A DNA stretch of 64,000 bases, taken from contig OZ244128.1 of NCBI GenBank assembly GCA_965215995.1, positions 2,666,001 to 2,730,000 on the forward strand. Reading direction: 5' to 3'. The notes under the pieces are model-generated. The model searched no databases, was not told where the DNA came from, and was given only the letters and a program-made list of their open reading frames with translations. This document shows positions 17,444 to 26,935 of the stretch, one piece after another. Both the position numbers and the translations under genes were made by a program. The stretch is from SZUA-309 sp965215995. GTDB taxonomy: Bacteria; Pseudomonadota; Gammaproteobacteria; Pseudomonadales; Azotimanducaceae. How positions within the stretch are numbered: position 1 is the first letter of the stretch; every line of letters starts with the position of its first letter.

Positions 17444-18649
17444 TTGACGTTCATCGCGCTGCCGTGGCTGGTCCTGAAGCTGACCGGTGATGCCTTTGCC
17501 ATGGGCGCGGTGCTTGCGATTGCGGCGATCCCGCGCGCGATCTTCATGCTGCTGGGTGGTGTGGTGGTGGATCGCTTCTCGCCCAGGGTAGTGATGATCC
17601 TCTCCAATGGGGTACGGATGGTGCTGGTCGCCCTCCTTGCGCTGACGACCTGGCAGGACACCATCACGATGACGCTGGTCTATGCCGTGGCCGTGCTGTT
17701 TGGCCTGGCCGATGCGTTCATGTTCCCGGCGGCCAGCGCCTTCCCACCCAGGTTGTTGCCGCCGGAGCGATTGGCGGCCGGGAACAGCCTGTTTCAGGGT
17801 ACGGCTCAGGTCACGCTGGTGCTTGGACCCTTGCTGGCCGGGGGGTTGATCGTGGCCTTCGGTGGCGAAGGCGGGGGTTCTGCGCTCGGGCACGGCCTGC
17901 CTTTAGAAAGCGAAGGCGTTCAGGATGCAGCCGGTCTGGCGCTGGTGTTCGCTATCGATGCGCTGTCTTTTGTGGTGCCGCTGCTGATTCTCCTCGCCAT
18001 CCGGGATCGCTTTCCGCCGGAGGTGGCGGTGACGACCAAGGTCTGGACCACGCTCGTGGACGGCCTGCGCTATACCTGGGAAGACCTGCCGCTGCGGACC
18101 TTTGTGATCCTGATCGGGTTCCTCAGCCTGTTCTTCCGCGGGCCTTTCATGGTGGGCATTCCGGCTTTCGCTGACGCGGTCCTGCCGGAGGGAGCGGCGG
18201 CTTTCGGCATTCTCATGTCCGCACTGGGGGTCGGCTCCATCATCGGCACGATCCTCGCCGGTGCCACTACGCACCCGCCACCCTCGAAGCTGGGCCTGAT
18301 ACTGCTGGTGGATTTCTTCGCGTTTGGGTGCCTGTTCCTGTTCATGGTGGAGGTGCCGCACACCTGGGCCATCGCTGCCGTCGTGCTGGGGTCAGCCGTG
18401 ATCGACGGCTACGTGATCATCCTCATCATCACCTGGATTCAGCGGCAGGTGGAGAAAGAGAAGCTCGGTCGGGTCATGAGTGTGATCATGCTGGCTTCTC
18501 AGGGCCTGTTCCCGATATCCGCCGCGGTGGCAGGCGCCATGGCGGGTTGGACGATCACCGGCATGCTGACCGCCGCCGGCTGGGTCATGATTGCCATCAC
18601 CCTGTCGGGTCTGCTGCTGCCGGGCGTCCGGCGGATGGGCCACCGCTAA
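17444..18649 (+). CDS. MFS transporter; true 5' end unclear, possible frameshift
   Basis: 401 residues from the first usable start, a TTG at 17444, with about 10-12 hydrophobic helices of the drug-efflux MFS type (DUF894/MFS_3-like). The same frame is open back to 17351 and encodes FFEALNFREFRLFWLASAV, a segment conserved at the start of this family, but it contains no ATG, GTG or TTG and is cut by TAG at 17348. A GTG at 17328 with a GGGG upstream reads toward it in another frame, so a one-base indel near 17346 or a non-standard start is likely. Also present is a small insertion (LPLESEGVQDAAGLA) in the central loop. Confidence 0.75.
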   Translation: MTFIALPWLVLKLTGDAFAMGAVLAIAAIPRAIFMLLGGVVVDRFSPRVVMILSNGVRMVLVALLALTTWQDTITMTLVYAVAVLFGLADAFMFPAASAFPPRLLPPERLAAGNSLFQGTAQVTLVLGPLLAGGLIVAFGGEGGGSALGHGLPLESEGVQDAAGLALVFAIDALSFVVPLLILLAIRDRFPPEVAVTTKVWTTLVDGLRYTWEDLPLRTFVILIGFLSLFFRGPFMVGIPAFADAVLPEGAAAFGILMSALGVGSIIGTILAGATTHPPPSKLGLILLVDFFAFGCLFLFMVEVPHTWAIAAVVLGSAVIDGYVIILIITWIQRQVEKEKLGRVMSVIMLASQGLFPISAAVAGAMAGWTITGMLTAAGWVMIAITLSGLLLPGVRRMGHR

Positions 18650-18729
18650 AAAACCACGGTATTTTCCACGGTGGCATTCGCAGACGGTGCGATAATGCGC
18701 TGGAGGAAAGGAGAGATCGGTGGCAACCG

Positions 18730-21723
18730 ATGAGTCAGCTGACGCTCAATCTGCTGGGTGATCTGGAGATCGTCCGCGACGGCGAGGCGCTTTCGCTGCC
18801 TCCGTCGAAGAAAACCCGGGCCCTGCTCGCTTACCTGGTGCTGCAGGACAGGCCGTTTCGCCGCGAAGCGCTGTGCGAGCTGCTCTGGGAGGTGCCCGAT
18901 GACCCGCGCGGATCCCTCCGCTGGAGCCTGTCCAAGCTTCGGCGGCTGGTGGATGAGCCGGATCGGCCACGTATCCTTGCTGATCGCAGCACCGTGCAAC
19001 TGGATCGGGAGGGGTTGGAAGTCGACCTGCTGACCCTCGAAGCTGCTGCGAAGAACCCCTCGACACTGTCCGTGGATGCGCTTGAGGCGCTGAGCAGGCG
19101 CTATCGAGGCAATCTGCTCGAGGGTCTCGACCTTCCCGGTTTTCATGATTATCACAGCTGGTGTCTGGCCACCCGGGAGAGCGCGGCAAGGATGCAGACG
19201 ACCTTGCTCGAGCACCTGTTGGAACGGCTTGCTGGCGATGCCGAACGGGCCTTGCCGCACGCCCGGTCGCTGGTTGGTCTCCTGCCGTACGACGAGTCGT
19301 GCAGGGTGGGTCTGATCCGGCGTCTGGTTCAGACAGGACGCGGTGACGAGGCAGAGCAGCAGGTGCAACTCGGCGAGCGGATGCTGCGGGAGGCGGGCGT
19401 GACCCCAAGCGGTGCGCTTTTCTCGGCCTGGCGAGGTGGACCGGGCAGACCCAACGATGCGCCGAATCGAACCGGTGCGCAGCAACAGGCAAGCGAGGTC
19501 CCGGCCGCTGAACCAGGGGTCGAGTGGCAGCCGTCAGCGATGGACGCCGGACTGGTGGGTCGGGAAAGCGAATGCGGTCAGCTTCGAAGTCTGCTGGGCA
19601 AGGTGGCTGGCGAAAGCCGTTGCCAGACGCTGCTGGTTCGAGGTGAGCCAGGCATCGGTAAGAGCCGATTGCTGGAGTGGATGGCTGACCTGGCCCGGAC
19701 TACCGGCGGCCCGGTCATCGAGGCGGGTGCATTCGAGTCGGAGAGCCTCAGGCCCTATGCCCTCTGGCTCGACGCCTTGCGGCGGCTTGGCAACGTAGAG
19801 GCCGTCTTCAGCGACGAGAAGGGCGATGATCGTGATCGGCTGTATGCCAACCTCAGCCAGTATCTGCTCGCGCTGCCAGCCGAGAAGCCGGTGATCGTGA
19901 TGTTTGATGATGTGCAGTGGGCGGATGAATCGAGTCTGGCGGCCACCCACTACGTTGCCCGCATGTGCAGAGACCGGCGGCTGCTGTTGATCCTGGCCGG
20001 ACGGGAAGGGGAGCTGCAGGACAACACGGCCTTGCAGCAGACGCTCCGGGGGCTGCGACAGGCAAAGCAGCTCCAGGAGCTGCGGCTCGGGCCGCTTACC
20101 GAGCCTGCGCTGCGTGAGCTCATCGCCCAGCAGGTGCCGGGTGCGGACTGTGCGACGTACAGTCGTGCGTGTGGGGGCAATCCGCTTCTGGCAATCGAGC
20201 TTGCTCGTGCCGGTGATGAAGGGGGCGGATCGTTGGATGATCTGGTTGCCGGGCGTCTGGAGCGCTTCGATCTCGACGGCGCGGAAGTGCTGCGCTGGGC
20301 GGCGCTGCTCAGTCCGCGGATCGATCTGCAGATGCTGACCACATTGACCGGGCAGAGCGCGGATGCGGTGGCGGGTACTCTGGCAATTGCAGAACGGCAG
20401 GCTGTTCTGCGCGCCCTGGAACAGGGCTTTCGCTTTTCCCACGATCTGATTGCCAGTGGCATATACGCACAGATTCCGCAAGCGCGGCGGCAGCTCATGC
20501 ACCGCCGGGTTGCGGAGCTCATCGAGGAGAAGGCGGCATTGGATCTGGAGCACGCAGCGGATCTGGCCCATCACGCGTTGTCGAGCTCGGACGCCGGCCT
20601 CGGTGCCCGGGCCATGGTGTCCGCCGGTAAGCTGTGTTTGCGTTTCTTCGCCAATGATGACGCTCTGGTGCTCGCCCGCAAAGGGCTGCAGCTTGCGGAA
20701 AAACTGAGTGGGGCGGAGCGCGTGTGCTGCCGGATTGAACTCTTCGATGTGATGCTGTCGGCAGCACCCGTGCGCGAATGGGAAGCGGCTGCGAAGGAAT
20801 ATGCGGCATTGGCGGAGCTGGCGCTCGAGCACGGTGAGCTGGCGCACGCCCGGCTTGGCTACCACATGTCTGCCACGGTGCGTTGGGCCAATGGGCACTG
20901 GAATGGCGCCCAGGAAGAGACCCTTCAGTCCGAGATGATCACGCGGGGTGCTGGAGATAGCGAGCATCTGGTCGGCATGGCGGAAGCGGCTAAATGCCTG
21001 GCCATGCTCGAACGGGATCTGACCCGGGCGGAGGCCATGGTGATGGAAGCCCGAGCGCTTTCAGGGCAGAGCACTGTGGTCTATCACGCGCTACCCCTGG
21101 CGGAGGGCATGCTGCGCTACATCGAAAACGACATGGCGCAGGCCGAGGTGCTGCTCAGGGAAGCTCGCACGCTGTGTAAATCCGCCGGTGATCACATCAG
21201 CGAGTTTCAGGCCAATGAGTATCTGGCCATGGCCGAGCTGGAGCGCGGGCGGTTCGAAGCTGCTCGAGAACGAATCGAGGTGCTGGTCGAACTCGGTGCC
21301 AAGATCCGTGAAGGTAGTGAGGGTCCGTTTGCCGCGGCACTGGCGGGGCTCTGCACGCTGGCGATCGATGGGGATGCTGCGGAGCTGAACCAGGCTGTGA
21401 ATGCGCTGCGCGATGCTGATGCCAAGTATCGTCTGGCGTATGTTCAGAATCGCGCAGCCGCATTGGCACTCGATCAGAGCAACCCTGAGTCGGCTCGTGA
21501 TCGAGCGGAAGAAGCACTGCGGTGCGCCGAGTTGATGGAGCGCCGGAGCGAGATGCTGATCGCCCGGGGGGTGCTGCTAGCGGTGTCCGCTGGATCAGGT
21601 GCCGATGGTGATGCCGCGGAGCATCGAGCGGCCTTGGCGGACCTGCTTGCCGGCTCACCACCGGCATGGGCAGTGAACCGGGTGCTGCACTACGTGCCGG
21701 ATCTGAAGGAGGTTGCAACGTGA
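18730..21723 (+). CDS. BTAD/SARP-type transcriptional regulator with AAA ATPase and TPR region
   Basis: 997 residues from the ATG at 18730; the frame is open to 18328 but that part lies under the MFS gene. Order: a winged-helix OmpR-like DNA-binding domain (LTLNLLGDLEIVRDGEALSL, ~1-95), a BTAD helical domain (~100-240), an AAA_16-type ATPase (Walker A GEPGIGKSR near 300; Walker B VIVMFDDVQWADE) and a long TPR-like C-terminus. This is the architecture of large SARP/LuxR-like activators, which use ATP to switch on target genes in response to an unknown ligand. The next gene overlaps its last codon, so the DUF4242 protein is co-expressed with it. Confidence 0.87.
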   Translation: MSQLTLNLLGDLEIVRDGEALSLPPSKKTRALLAYLVLQDRPFRREALCELLWEVPDDPRGSLRWSLSKLRRLVDEPDRPRILADRSTVQLDREGLEVDLLTLEAAAKNPSTLSVDALEALSRRYRGNLLEGLDLPGFHDYHSWCLATRESAARMQTTLLEHLLERLAGDAERALPHARSLVGLLPYDESCRVGLIRRLVQTGRGDEAEQQVQLGERMLREAGVTPSGALFSAWRGGPGRPNDAPNRTGAQQQASEVPAAEPGVEWQPSAMDAGLVGRESECGQLRSLLGKVAGESRCQTLLVRGEPGIGKSRLLEWMADLARTTGGPVIEAGAFESESLRPYALWLDALRRLGNVEAVFSDEKGDDRDRLYANLSQYLLALPAEKPVIVMFDDVQWADESSLAATHYVARMCRDRRLLLILAGREGELQDNTALQQTLRGLRQAKQLQELRLGPLTEPALRELIAQQVPGADCATYSRACGGNPLLAIELARAGDEGGGSLDDLVAGRLERFDLDGAEVLRWAALLSPRIDLQMLTTLTGQSADAVAGTLAIAERQAVLRALEQGFRFSHDLIASGIYAQIPQARRQLMHRRVAELIEEKAALDLEHAADLAHHALSSSDAGLGARAMVSAGKLCLRFFANDDALVLARKGLQLAEKLSGAERVCCRIELFDVMLSAAPVREWEAAAKEYAALAELALEHGELAHARLGYHMSATVRWANGHWNGAQEETLQSEMITRGAGDSEHLVGMAEAAKCLAMLERDLTRAEAMVMEARALSGQSTVVYHALPLAEGMLRYIENDMAQAEVLLREARTLCKSAGDHISEFQANEYLAMAELERGRFEAARERIEVLVELGAKIREGSEGPFAAALAGLCTLAIDGDAAELNQAVNALRDADAKYRLAYVQNRAAALALDQSNPESARDRAEEALRCAELMERRSEMLIARGVLLAVSAGSGADGDAAEHRAALADLLAGSPPAWAVNRVLHYVPDLKEVAT

Positions 21724-22253
21724 CGGACATGATGCTGGAACGGGTGTTCGGGACGCCGCTAAGTCGTGCGGAAGTGATCGCCATGGGGGAAGACTCAGGC
21801 GAGTGCTTCGGCCTGCACAAAGTAGAGTGGCAGCAGAGTTTCCTTGCCGCCGGCGGTAAGCGGCTGCTCTGCTGGTTCTCCGGCCCTGACGCGGAATCCG
21901 TGCGGATCGCGCTGCGTCAGTCAGGCGTTGGCCCGCACGAGATCTGGCGCACCTCCGTGCACGATTCGGCCGATGAGGGAGCGCCTGACTGGCGTCAGGC
22001 CAATGTCATCGTCGAGCGGCAGTGGGCTGAACCGGTCGTGTTGGACGACATACAGGCCATCGAGGATGCCGGCGCGCATTGCCTGGAGACCTGGAACGTG
22101 CGCTTCGCGCGAACGTTCTTCTCTACCGACAGGACACGCATGGCTTGTCTTTATTCCGCACCGGATGCAGAGGCTGTTCGAATGGCGCAGCGACAGGCTG
22201 GCATGCCGATGGAGCGGGTCTGGGCGTATACCTCGGTGCTTGATGTGCCCTGA
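21720..22253 (+). CDS. Protein with two tandem DUF4242 (SCO4226-like) domains
   Basis: 177 residues from a GTG at 21720, preceded by AAGGAGG and overlapping the regulator stop by four bases. Two repeats of ~80 residues are recognisable: MLERVFGTPLSRAEV...CWFSGPDAESVR and VIVERQWAEPVVLDD...CLYSAPDAEAVRMAQRQAG. DUF4242 proteins are ferredoxin-like dimers, and SCO4226 of Streptomyces binds nickel; a tandem copy would be a pseudo-dimer in one chain. Its tight coupling to a BTAD regulator suggests a sensing or signalling partnership (inference). Confidence 0.75.
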   Translation: MTDMMLERVFGTPLSRAEVIAMGEDSGECFGLHKVEWQQSFLAAGGKRLLCWFSGPDAESVRIALRQSGVGPHEIWRTSVHDSADEGAPDWRQANVIVERQWAEPVVLDDIQAIEDAGAHCLETWNVRFARTFFSTDRTRMACLYSAPDAEAVRMAQRQAGMPMERVWAYTSVLDVP

Positions 22254-22516
22254 TTGGCCATTTCAATCTGGCTATGCTCCCTGGCCATGGTTGCGCCGGA
22301 TGTGCAGCTGAATCGGGCAGCCAACCGAGAAGGCCTTGCAGTCCTATCAGGTGCCTGAACGTCTCTTCCTCGCCAAGAAAGATCTCCGACAACGCTAAAT
22401 ACCACGACCAGTAACACGCTGGGTCTAACGCATCCCCTGCACTCTGTGCCCATCCAATCGAGACCAGCCGGTCGAGAGCGGAACAACCAAAACAGATCGC
22501 TCGGAGGAGATGCGAG

Positions 22517-23098
22517 ATGGACATGCAGACTGAAACGTCAAACAAAGTAGACAACGGTGTGAATGTGGATGCGCTGCTCGGCGCCCGCGCGGCGCTGACG
22601 GACGCGCCCGAGGCAGCCCAGTTCCGCTGGAAGGCCACTTCCCGGTGGATGAGGGGTACCCACACAAAGGCGGCTTGCCAGGGATTCTTCGGCCTTGGTG
22701 AGGCGCAGAGTCACAAGACCGAGTTCACCTTCGATACAGATCATCCGGAGGTCTTCGCTTCTGAAGACATGGGTGCGACTCCGGTGGAAATGGTGCTGGT
22801 GGGGCTGGCTGGCTGCCTTACCGCGGGCATCGCCACCGTTGCCCAGAATCGGGAAATTCAGCTGAACGCCGTGACCGCCAGCATTGAAGGCAGCATGGAC
22901 CTGGCCGGAATTCTCGGCATCGACGGTGACGTGCGCAATGGTTTCGACGACGTGCAGGTGAACTTCGAGGTGGATGCAGATGCGTCCCGGGAAGACATCG
23001 AGGCCCTGGTGGCGCAGTCGCAGAAGCGTTCGGCCGTCTACGACATCATCACCAACCCGACTCACGTGTCGGTAAACGTCTGCCAGACGGCGAAGTGA
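22517..23098 (+). CDS. OsmC-family protein with a single conserved cysteine
   Basis: 193 residues; ATG at 22517 after GGAGGAGATGCGAG. The OsmC/Ohr fold is shown by the central TPVEMVLVGLAGCLTAGI helix, where the cysteine corresponds to the peroxidatic residue, and by the C-terminal beta strands. The second, resolving cysteine usually found before a (C)PV-like motif is replaced in KRSAVYDIITNP, so the classical Cys pair is broken and activity as an organic hydroperoxide reductase is uncertain. The stop overlaps the start of the flavin monooxygenase gene. Confidence 0.84.
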   Translation: MDMQTETSNKVDNGVNVDALLGARAALTDAPEAAQFRWKATSRWMRGTHTKAACQGFFGLGEAQSHKTEFTFDTDHPEVFASEDMGATPVEMVLVGLAGCLTAGIATVAQNREIQLNAVTASIEGSMDLAGILGIDGDVRNGFDDVQVNFEVDADASREDIEALVAQSQKRSAVYDIITNPTHVSVNVCQTAK

Positions 23099-24402
23099 TG
23101 AGCGGCCGATCTGAAATCCGCTCGGCCAGGAGCGGCGAAAGTGGTCGATGTGCGTCGGTGGTCATCATCGGCGCGGGTCACGCAGGGCTCGCCATGAGCC
23201 GCTGCCTGACCGAGCGGTCCATCGACCACGTGCTTCTCGAGCGGGGCGAGGTGGCGAATAGCTGGCGGCATGACCGTTGGGACTCCCTGAAGCTGCTGAC
23301 GCCGAACTGGCTGACTCGCCTGCCGGGTTGTCGCTATCGCGGCTCCGATCCCGATGGCTTCATGTCCGCTGCCGAAGTGGCAGAGTTCGTCTCCGGTTAT
23401 GCGGAGCAGATATCCGCTCCGGTACATTCTGGCACCACCGTGCGCTCTGTTGAGCCTGCCGAGCGCGGATACCTGGTGACCACCGATCGTGGCCCATGGC
23501 GGGCAAGTTGCGTGGTGCTGGCGAGTGGCGCCTTTCAGCTTCCCAACCTGCCGGCAGCGTCCGCATCGGTGCCTCGCAGCGTGGCCCAGTTCACTGCCAG
23601 GGACTACCGCAATCCGGATCAGTTGCCGGATGGCGGTGTGTTGGTTGTGGGTGCGTCAGCGACCGGTCTGCAACTCGCCGAGGAAATCCAGTGGTCAGGG
23701 CGTCCGGTTACCCTGTCTGTAGGCGAGCATGTGCGAATGCCGCGGACTTATCGCGGGCTGGATATCCAGTACTGGCTGAAAAGCACAGGACTGCTCGATG
23801 AGAACTGGCGTGAAGTCGACGACATCGTGCGGGCTCGTCGGGTGCCATCACCGCAGCTGGTCGGCACGCCGGACCGTCGCACCCTGGATCTGAATGCGCT
23901 CAGCAGGCTGGGTGTCGACCTGGTCGGGCGATTTGCCGGAATCAATGGGGCGAGTGCTCAGTTTTCCGGTGGCCTGAAAAACCACTGCGCCATGGCGGAC
24001 CTGAAGCAGAATCGGCTGCTTGCCACGATCGATGAGTACGCGGAGAGCGTCGGCCTCACCCTGGCGATCGGTGCCAAGGTGACGTGCGAACCGACCCGGG
24101 TGCCGGACTCGCCGAGATTGCAGATCGATCTGCTGAGCGGCGAAATCAGAAGCATCGTCTGGGCAACCGGATTCCGACCAGACTACAGTTGGTTGAAGGT
24201 GCCCGTGTTCGATCCTCGTGGCAGGCTGAGGCACGAAGGGGGTGTGATTGCGGCCCCGGGTCTGTACACGCTGGGTCTGACTTTCATGCGGCGCCGAAAA
24301 TCGAGCTTCATTCACGGCGCAGGTGATGACGCCCGAGATCTCTCCGGCCATCTGGCGACCTATCTGGCCGGCAGCCGGATGCCGCTGGCTGAGGCCGTTT
24401 AA
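23098..24402 (+). CDS. Flavin-dependent monooxygenase (CzcO/FMO-like)
   Basis: 434 residues from the ATG at 23098 (a GTG one codon upstream also fits). FAD motif VVIIGAGHAGLAMSRCL, a ligand-site segment LLTPNWLTRLPG typical of CzcO-type proteins, and a second NADPH Rossmann motif VLVVGASATGLQLAEEI. A late ATGFRPDYSWL segment is the usual ATG(F) motif of class B monooxygenases. It probably inserts one oxygen atom into a soft nucleophile or carbonyl; the substrate is unknown. Coupled to osmC by overlapping stop and start, which suggests a redox-linked role. Cytosolic. Confidence 0.86.
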   Translation: MSGRSEIRSARSGESGRCASVVIIGAGHAGLAMSRCLTERSIDHVLLERGEVANSWRHDRWDSLKLLTPNWLTRLPGCRYRGSDPDGFMSAAEVAEFVSGYAEQISAPVHSGTTVRSVEPAERGYLVTTDRGPWRASCVVLASGAFQLPNLPAASASVPRSVAQFTARDYRNPDQLPDGGVLVVGASATGLQLAEEIQWSGRPVTLSVGEHVRMPRTYRGLDIQYWLKSTGLLDENWREVDDIVRARRVPSPQLVGTPDRRTLDLNALSRLGVDLVGRFAGINGASAQFSGGLKNHCAMADLKQNRLLATIDEYAESVGLTLAIGAKVTCEPTRVPDSPRLQIDLLSGEIRSIVWATGFRPDYSWLKVPVFDPRGRLRHEGGVIAAPGLYTLGLTFMRRRKSSFIHGAGDDARDLSGHLATYLAGSRMPLAEAV

Positions 24403-24490
24403 CGCCTCAGGGCATTCGACAAACCTGTCTGGTACCGTCGGGGCGGGCGCGCTACTCTTGCTGGTCGGGCAGGGATACCAGGGAGGATCC

Positions 24491-25966
24491 GTGACGATCG
24501 TTGAGACCACCAGCGGCCCCATTGAGGGCCGGGAGAAGAACGGCGCGCTTCTTTTTGCGGGCGTTCCCTATGCCGCGCCGCCGACCGGTGAAGCGCGGTT
24601 CAAAGCGGCGCGACCGCCGGAGCCGTGGCAGGACGTTCTGAGTGCCAAGCGATTCGGCCCAGCGGCACCACAGATTCCCACCGGCGGTCTCACCTCCAGT
24701 GCGGACGTGCGCTGGGACGAAGACTGCCTGACGTTGAACATCGCAACCCCTGCTGCCGATGGCAGGAAGCGGCCGGTGCTGTTCTGGATACATGGCGGTG
24801 CCTACCGAACCGGCCAGGGAGCGATTCCCTGGTACGCCGGCGGCAGGTTTGCCAGCCATGGCGACATAGTCACTGTCAGCATCAACTACCGGCTCGGCGT
24901 GCTGGGTTTTCTGGATCTGACGCACCTGGGTGAGGAGTACGCCACCTCTGGTGTGAACGGCCTGCTCGATCAGATCACGGCGCTGCGCTGGGTACGGGAC
25001 AACATCGAACGGTTCGGCGGTGATCCGGACAAGATCACCATCGCTGGGGAATCAGCTGGTGGCTTTGCCGTTTCCACCCTGCTTGCGAGTCCGGAGGCAG
25101 CCGGATTGTTTCGAGGTGCGATTCCGCAGAGCGGCGCGGCACAGCACACTCTGCCCAAGTCCGCCGGTGAGATCTGTGCGGAGCGGTTCATGGCCGCAAC
25201 AGGTGCGCGCACGGCCGAGGCACTCCAGGCGCTCTCCGCGGACGCGGTGCTGGAGGCACAGAACGCGGTGGCCGCAGAGATCGGAGAGGATCTGGGCGAG
25301 CTGAGGACATTTGGCGTGCCGGTGTCGTCGTTCTATCCGGTGGAAGGCAACCGGGTGATACCGAAGCCGCCGCTGACTGCCATTACTGAAGGGGCAGGCG
25401 AGGACGTTGCAGTGATGACCGGCAGTAACCGGGATGAGACCACGTTGTGGGGGTATGGGGAGGTGGGCGAAGACAAACTCGAACACTTTGCAAATGAGTA
25501 CGGCGCCAGCGCGGTGTTGGCCGTCTACCGGCAGACGCGCCCTGATGCGAGCCCCGAGCAACTGCTGATTGCGATCACCACCGATCACATGTTCCGGATT
25601 CCGGCGATCAGACTGCTGGAGGCCAGACTCAGCGCAAATCCGGGCAGTCGCAACTGGCTGTATCAGTTCGACTGGAAGTCCCGTGCGTTTGAAGGTCGCC
25701 TCGGTGCGACCCATGCGCTGGAAATTCCGTTCGCCTTCGACAACCTGGACAAGGCAGGCGTCGACGTCTTCCTCGGTCCCGGTGAATCCCCGCAACATGT
25801 GGCGGACGTGATGCACAAAGCCTGGATCGGGTTCATTCGCGATCAGGATCCGGGCTGGGGGGCTTACGATGCGGATCAGCGTTTGACCATGCGTTTTGAT
25901 GAGGAATCCGGCGTTGAGGCAGATCCAGATGCAGACGAGCGGCTTGCCTGGACCGGTTTGCGTTGA
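24491..25966 (+). CDS. Carboxylesterase type B
   Basis: 491 residues from a GTG at 24491 preceded by GGGAGGAT; the open frame back to 24323 lies in the preceding gene. The N-terminal signature GPIEGREKNGALLFAGVPYA and LFWIHGGAYRTG oxyanion strand are typical, with catalytic Ser188 in GESAGG. The DRVSRDE-like acid and a His near ALEIPFAFDN (GATHALEIPF) complete the triad. No signal peptide is seen, so cytosolic. It should hydrolyse carboxylic esters of moderate size. Confidence 0.87.
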   Translation: MTIVETTSGPIEGREKNGALLFAGVPYAAPPTGEARFKAARPPEPWQDVLSAKRFGPAAPQIPTGGLTSSADVRWDEDCLTLNIATPAADGRKRPVLFWIHGGAYRTGQGAIPWYAGGRFASHGDIVTVSINYRLGVLGFLDLTHLGEEYATSGVNGLLDQITALRWVRDNIERFGGDPDKITIAGESAGGFAVSTLLASPEAAGLFRGAIPQSGAAQHTLPKSAGEICAERFMAATGARTAEALQALSADAVLEAQNAVAAEIGEDLGELRTFGVPVSSFYPVEGNRVIPKPPLTAITEGAGEDVAVMTGSNRDETTLWGYGEVGEDKLEHFANEYGASAVLAVYRQTRPDASPEQLLIAITTDHMFRIPAIRLLEARLSANPGSRNWLYQFDWKSRAFEGRLGATHALEIPFAFDNLDKAGVDVFLGPGESPQHVADVMHKAWIGFIRDQDPGWGAYDADQRLTMRFDEESGVEADPDADERLAWTGLR

Positions 25967-25996
25967 CGAACCTGTCTGAACAGAAGGAGATGCGGC

Positions 25997-26878
25997 ATGC
26001 CTGAGCTTCAGAGGCTACCTGTCACCGCGCCGACGGAAGAGATCGTTGAGATCGTGCGCCGGGAGGGCGCGATGATTCTGACCGATGCGATCTCGAGCGC
26101 AGACCTGGAAGCGCTGAATGGTGAGTTGAACCCCTACATGGCGGCCACGCCGCCTGGCAGGGACGACTTCACGGGACGGTCTACCACCCGCACGGGCGCG
26201 CTCGTTGCCCGCTCACCGAAAACGCGCGAGCTGGTGATGAATGAGGCGGTTCTCGCCGCGGTGGGCAGGTTTCTGGAACCTTACTGTCATCGTTTTCAGC
26301 TGCACCTCACTCAGATCATCCGGCTGATGCCGGGCCAGGGGAAGCAGGCGATACACCGCGATCGCTGGGCCTGGGGCAAGTACATTCAGGACGTGGAGCC
26401 TCAGCTCAATACGATCTGGGCGCTCACCGATTTCACCGAGGAGAACGGAGCTACTCAGGTGGTGCCTGGCAGCGTTGACTGGCCGGACGATCGACGGGCA
26501 AAGCCTGAGGAAATCTGTCAAGCGGTGATGCCTGCCGGCTCGCTGCTGCTGTACACGGGTTCGGTTTTTCATGCGGGCGGTGAAAACCGCTCGAGTGCGG
26601 ACCGGGTGGGACTCAACATCACCTATTCACTGGGCTGGCTGCGTCAGGAAGAGAATCAGTTTCTATCCTGCCCGCCGGAGATTGCCAGGGACCTTGAGCC
26701 CGCGCTGCAGGACCTGCTCGGTTATACCCAGGGCAGCTATGCGCTCGGTTACTACACGCCGCCGCTGCCGCCAGGTGAAGGACCGGAAATCGTCGGTCCG
26801 GAGTATGCGGTGGGTCGCGATGTGGGTCAGCTGGGTGAAGCGGACGCCGAGCTTCTCGAATCGCTGCAGAACGGCTGA
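25997..26878 (+). CDS. Phytanoyl-CoA dioxygenase (PhyH) family oxygenase
   Basis: 293 residues; start 25997 is preceded by GAAGGAGATGCGGC. Iron ligands are His120 and Asp122 (AIHRDRWAWG) and His192 (SVFHAGGENRS), with a basic residue soon after for 2-oxoglutarate. Such bacterial PhyH enzymes hydroxylate small molecules, not necessarily phytanoyl-CoA. It follows the carboxylesterase by 30 bases and is convergent with the second BTAD regulator. No transporter or CoA ligase adjoins it. Confidence 0.86.
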   Translation: MPELQRLPVTAPTEEIVEIVRREGAMILTDAISSADLEALNGELNPYMAATPPGRDDFTGRSTTRTGALVARSPKTRELVMNEAVLAAVGRFLEPYCHRFQLHLTQIIRLMPGQGKQAIHRDRWAWGKYIQDVEPQLNTIWALTDFTEENGATQVVPGSVDWPDDRRAKPEEICQAVMPAGSLLLYTGSVFHAGGENRSSADRVGLNITYSLGWLRQEENQFLSCPPEIARDLEPALQDLLGYTQGSYALGYYTPPLPPGEGPEIVGPEYAVGRDVGQLGEADAELLESLQNG

Positions 26879-26935
26879 TCTTGGCAAAGCAGATCCAGGG
26901 AACCTCTGAGCAGACGTAAATCGCTCCGAGGTCCG

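Noticed and set aside
22254..22516. Possible small gene between DUF4242 and osmC
   Set aside because: Only short, non-conserved frames on either strand without ribosome sites.
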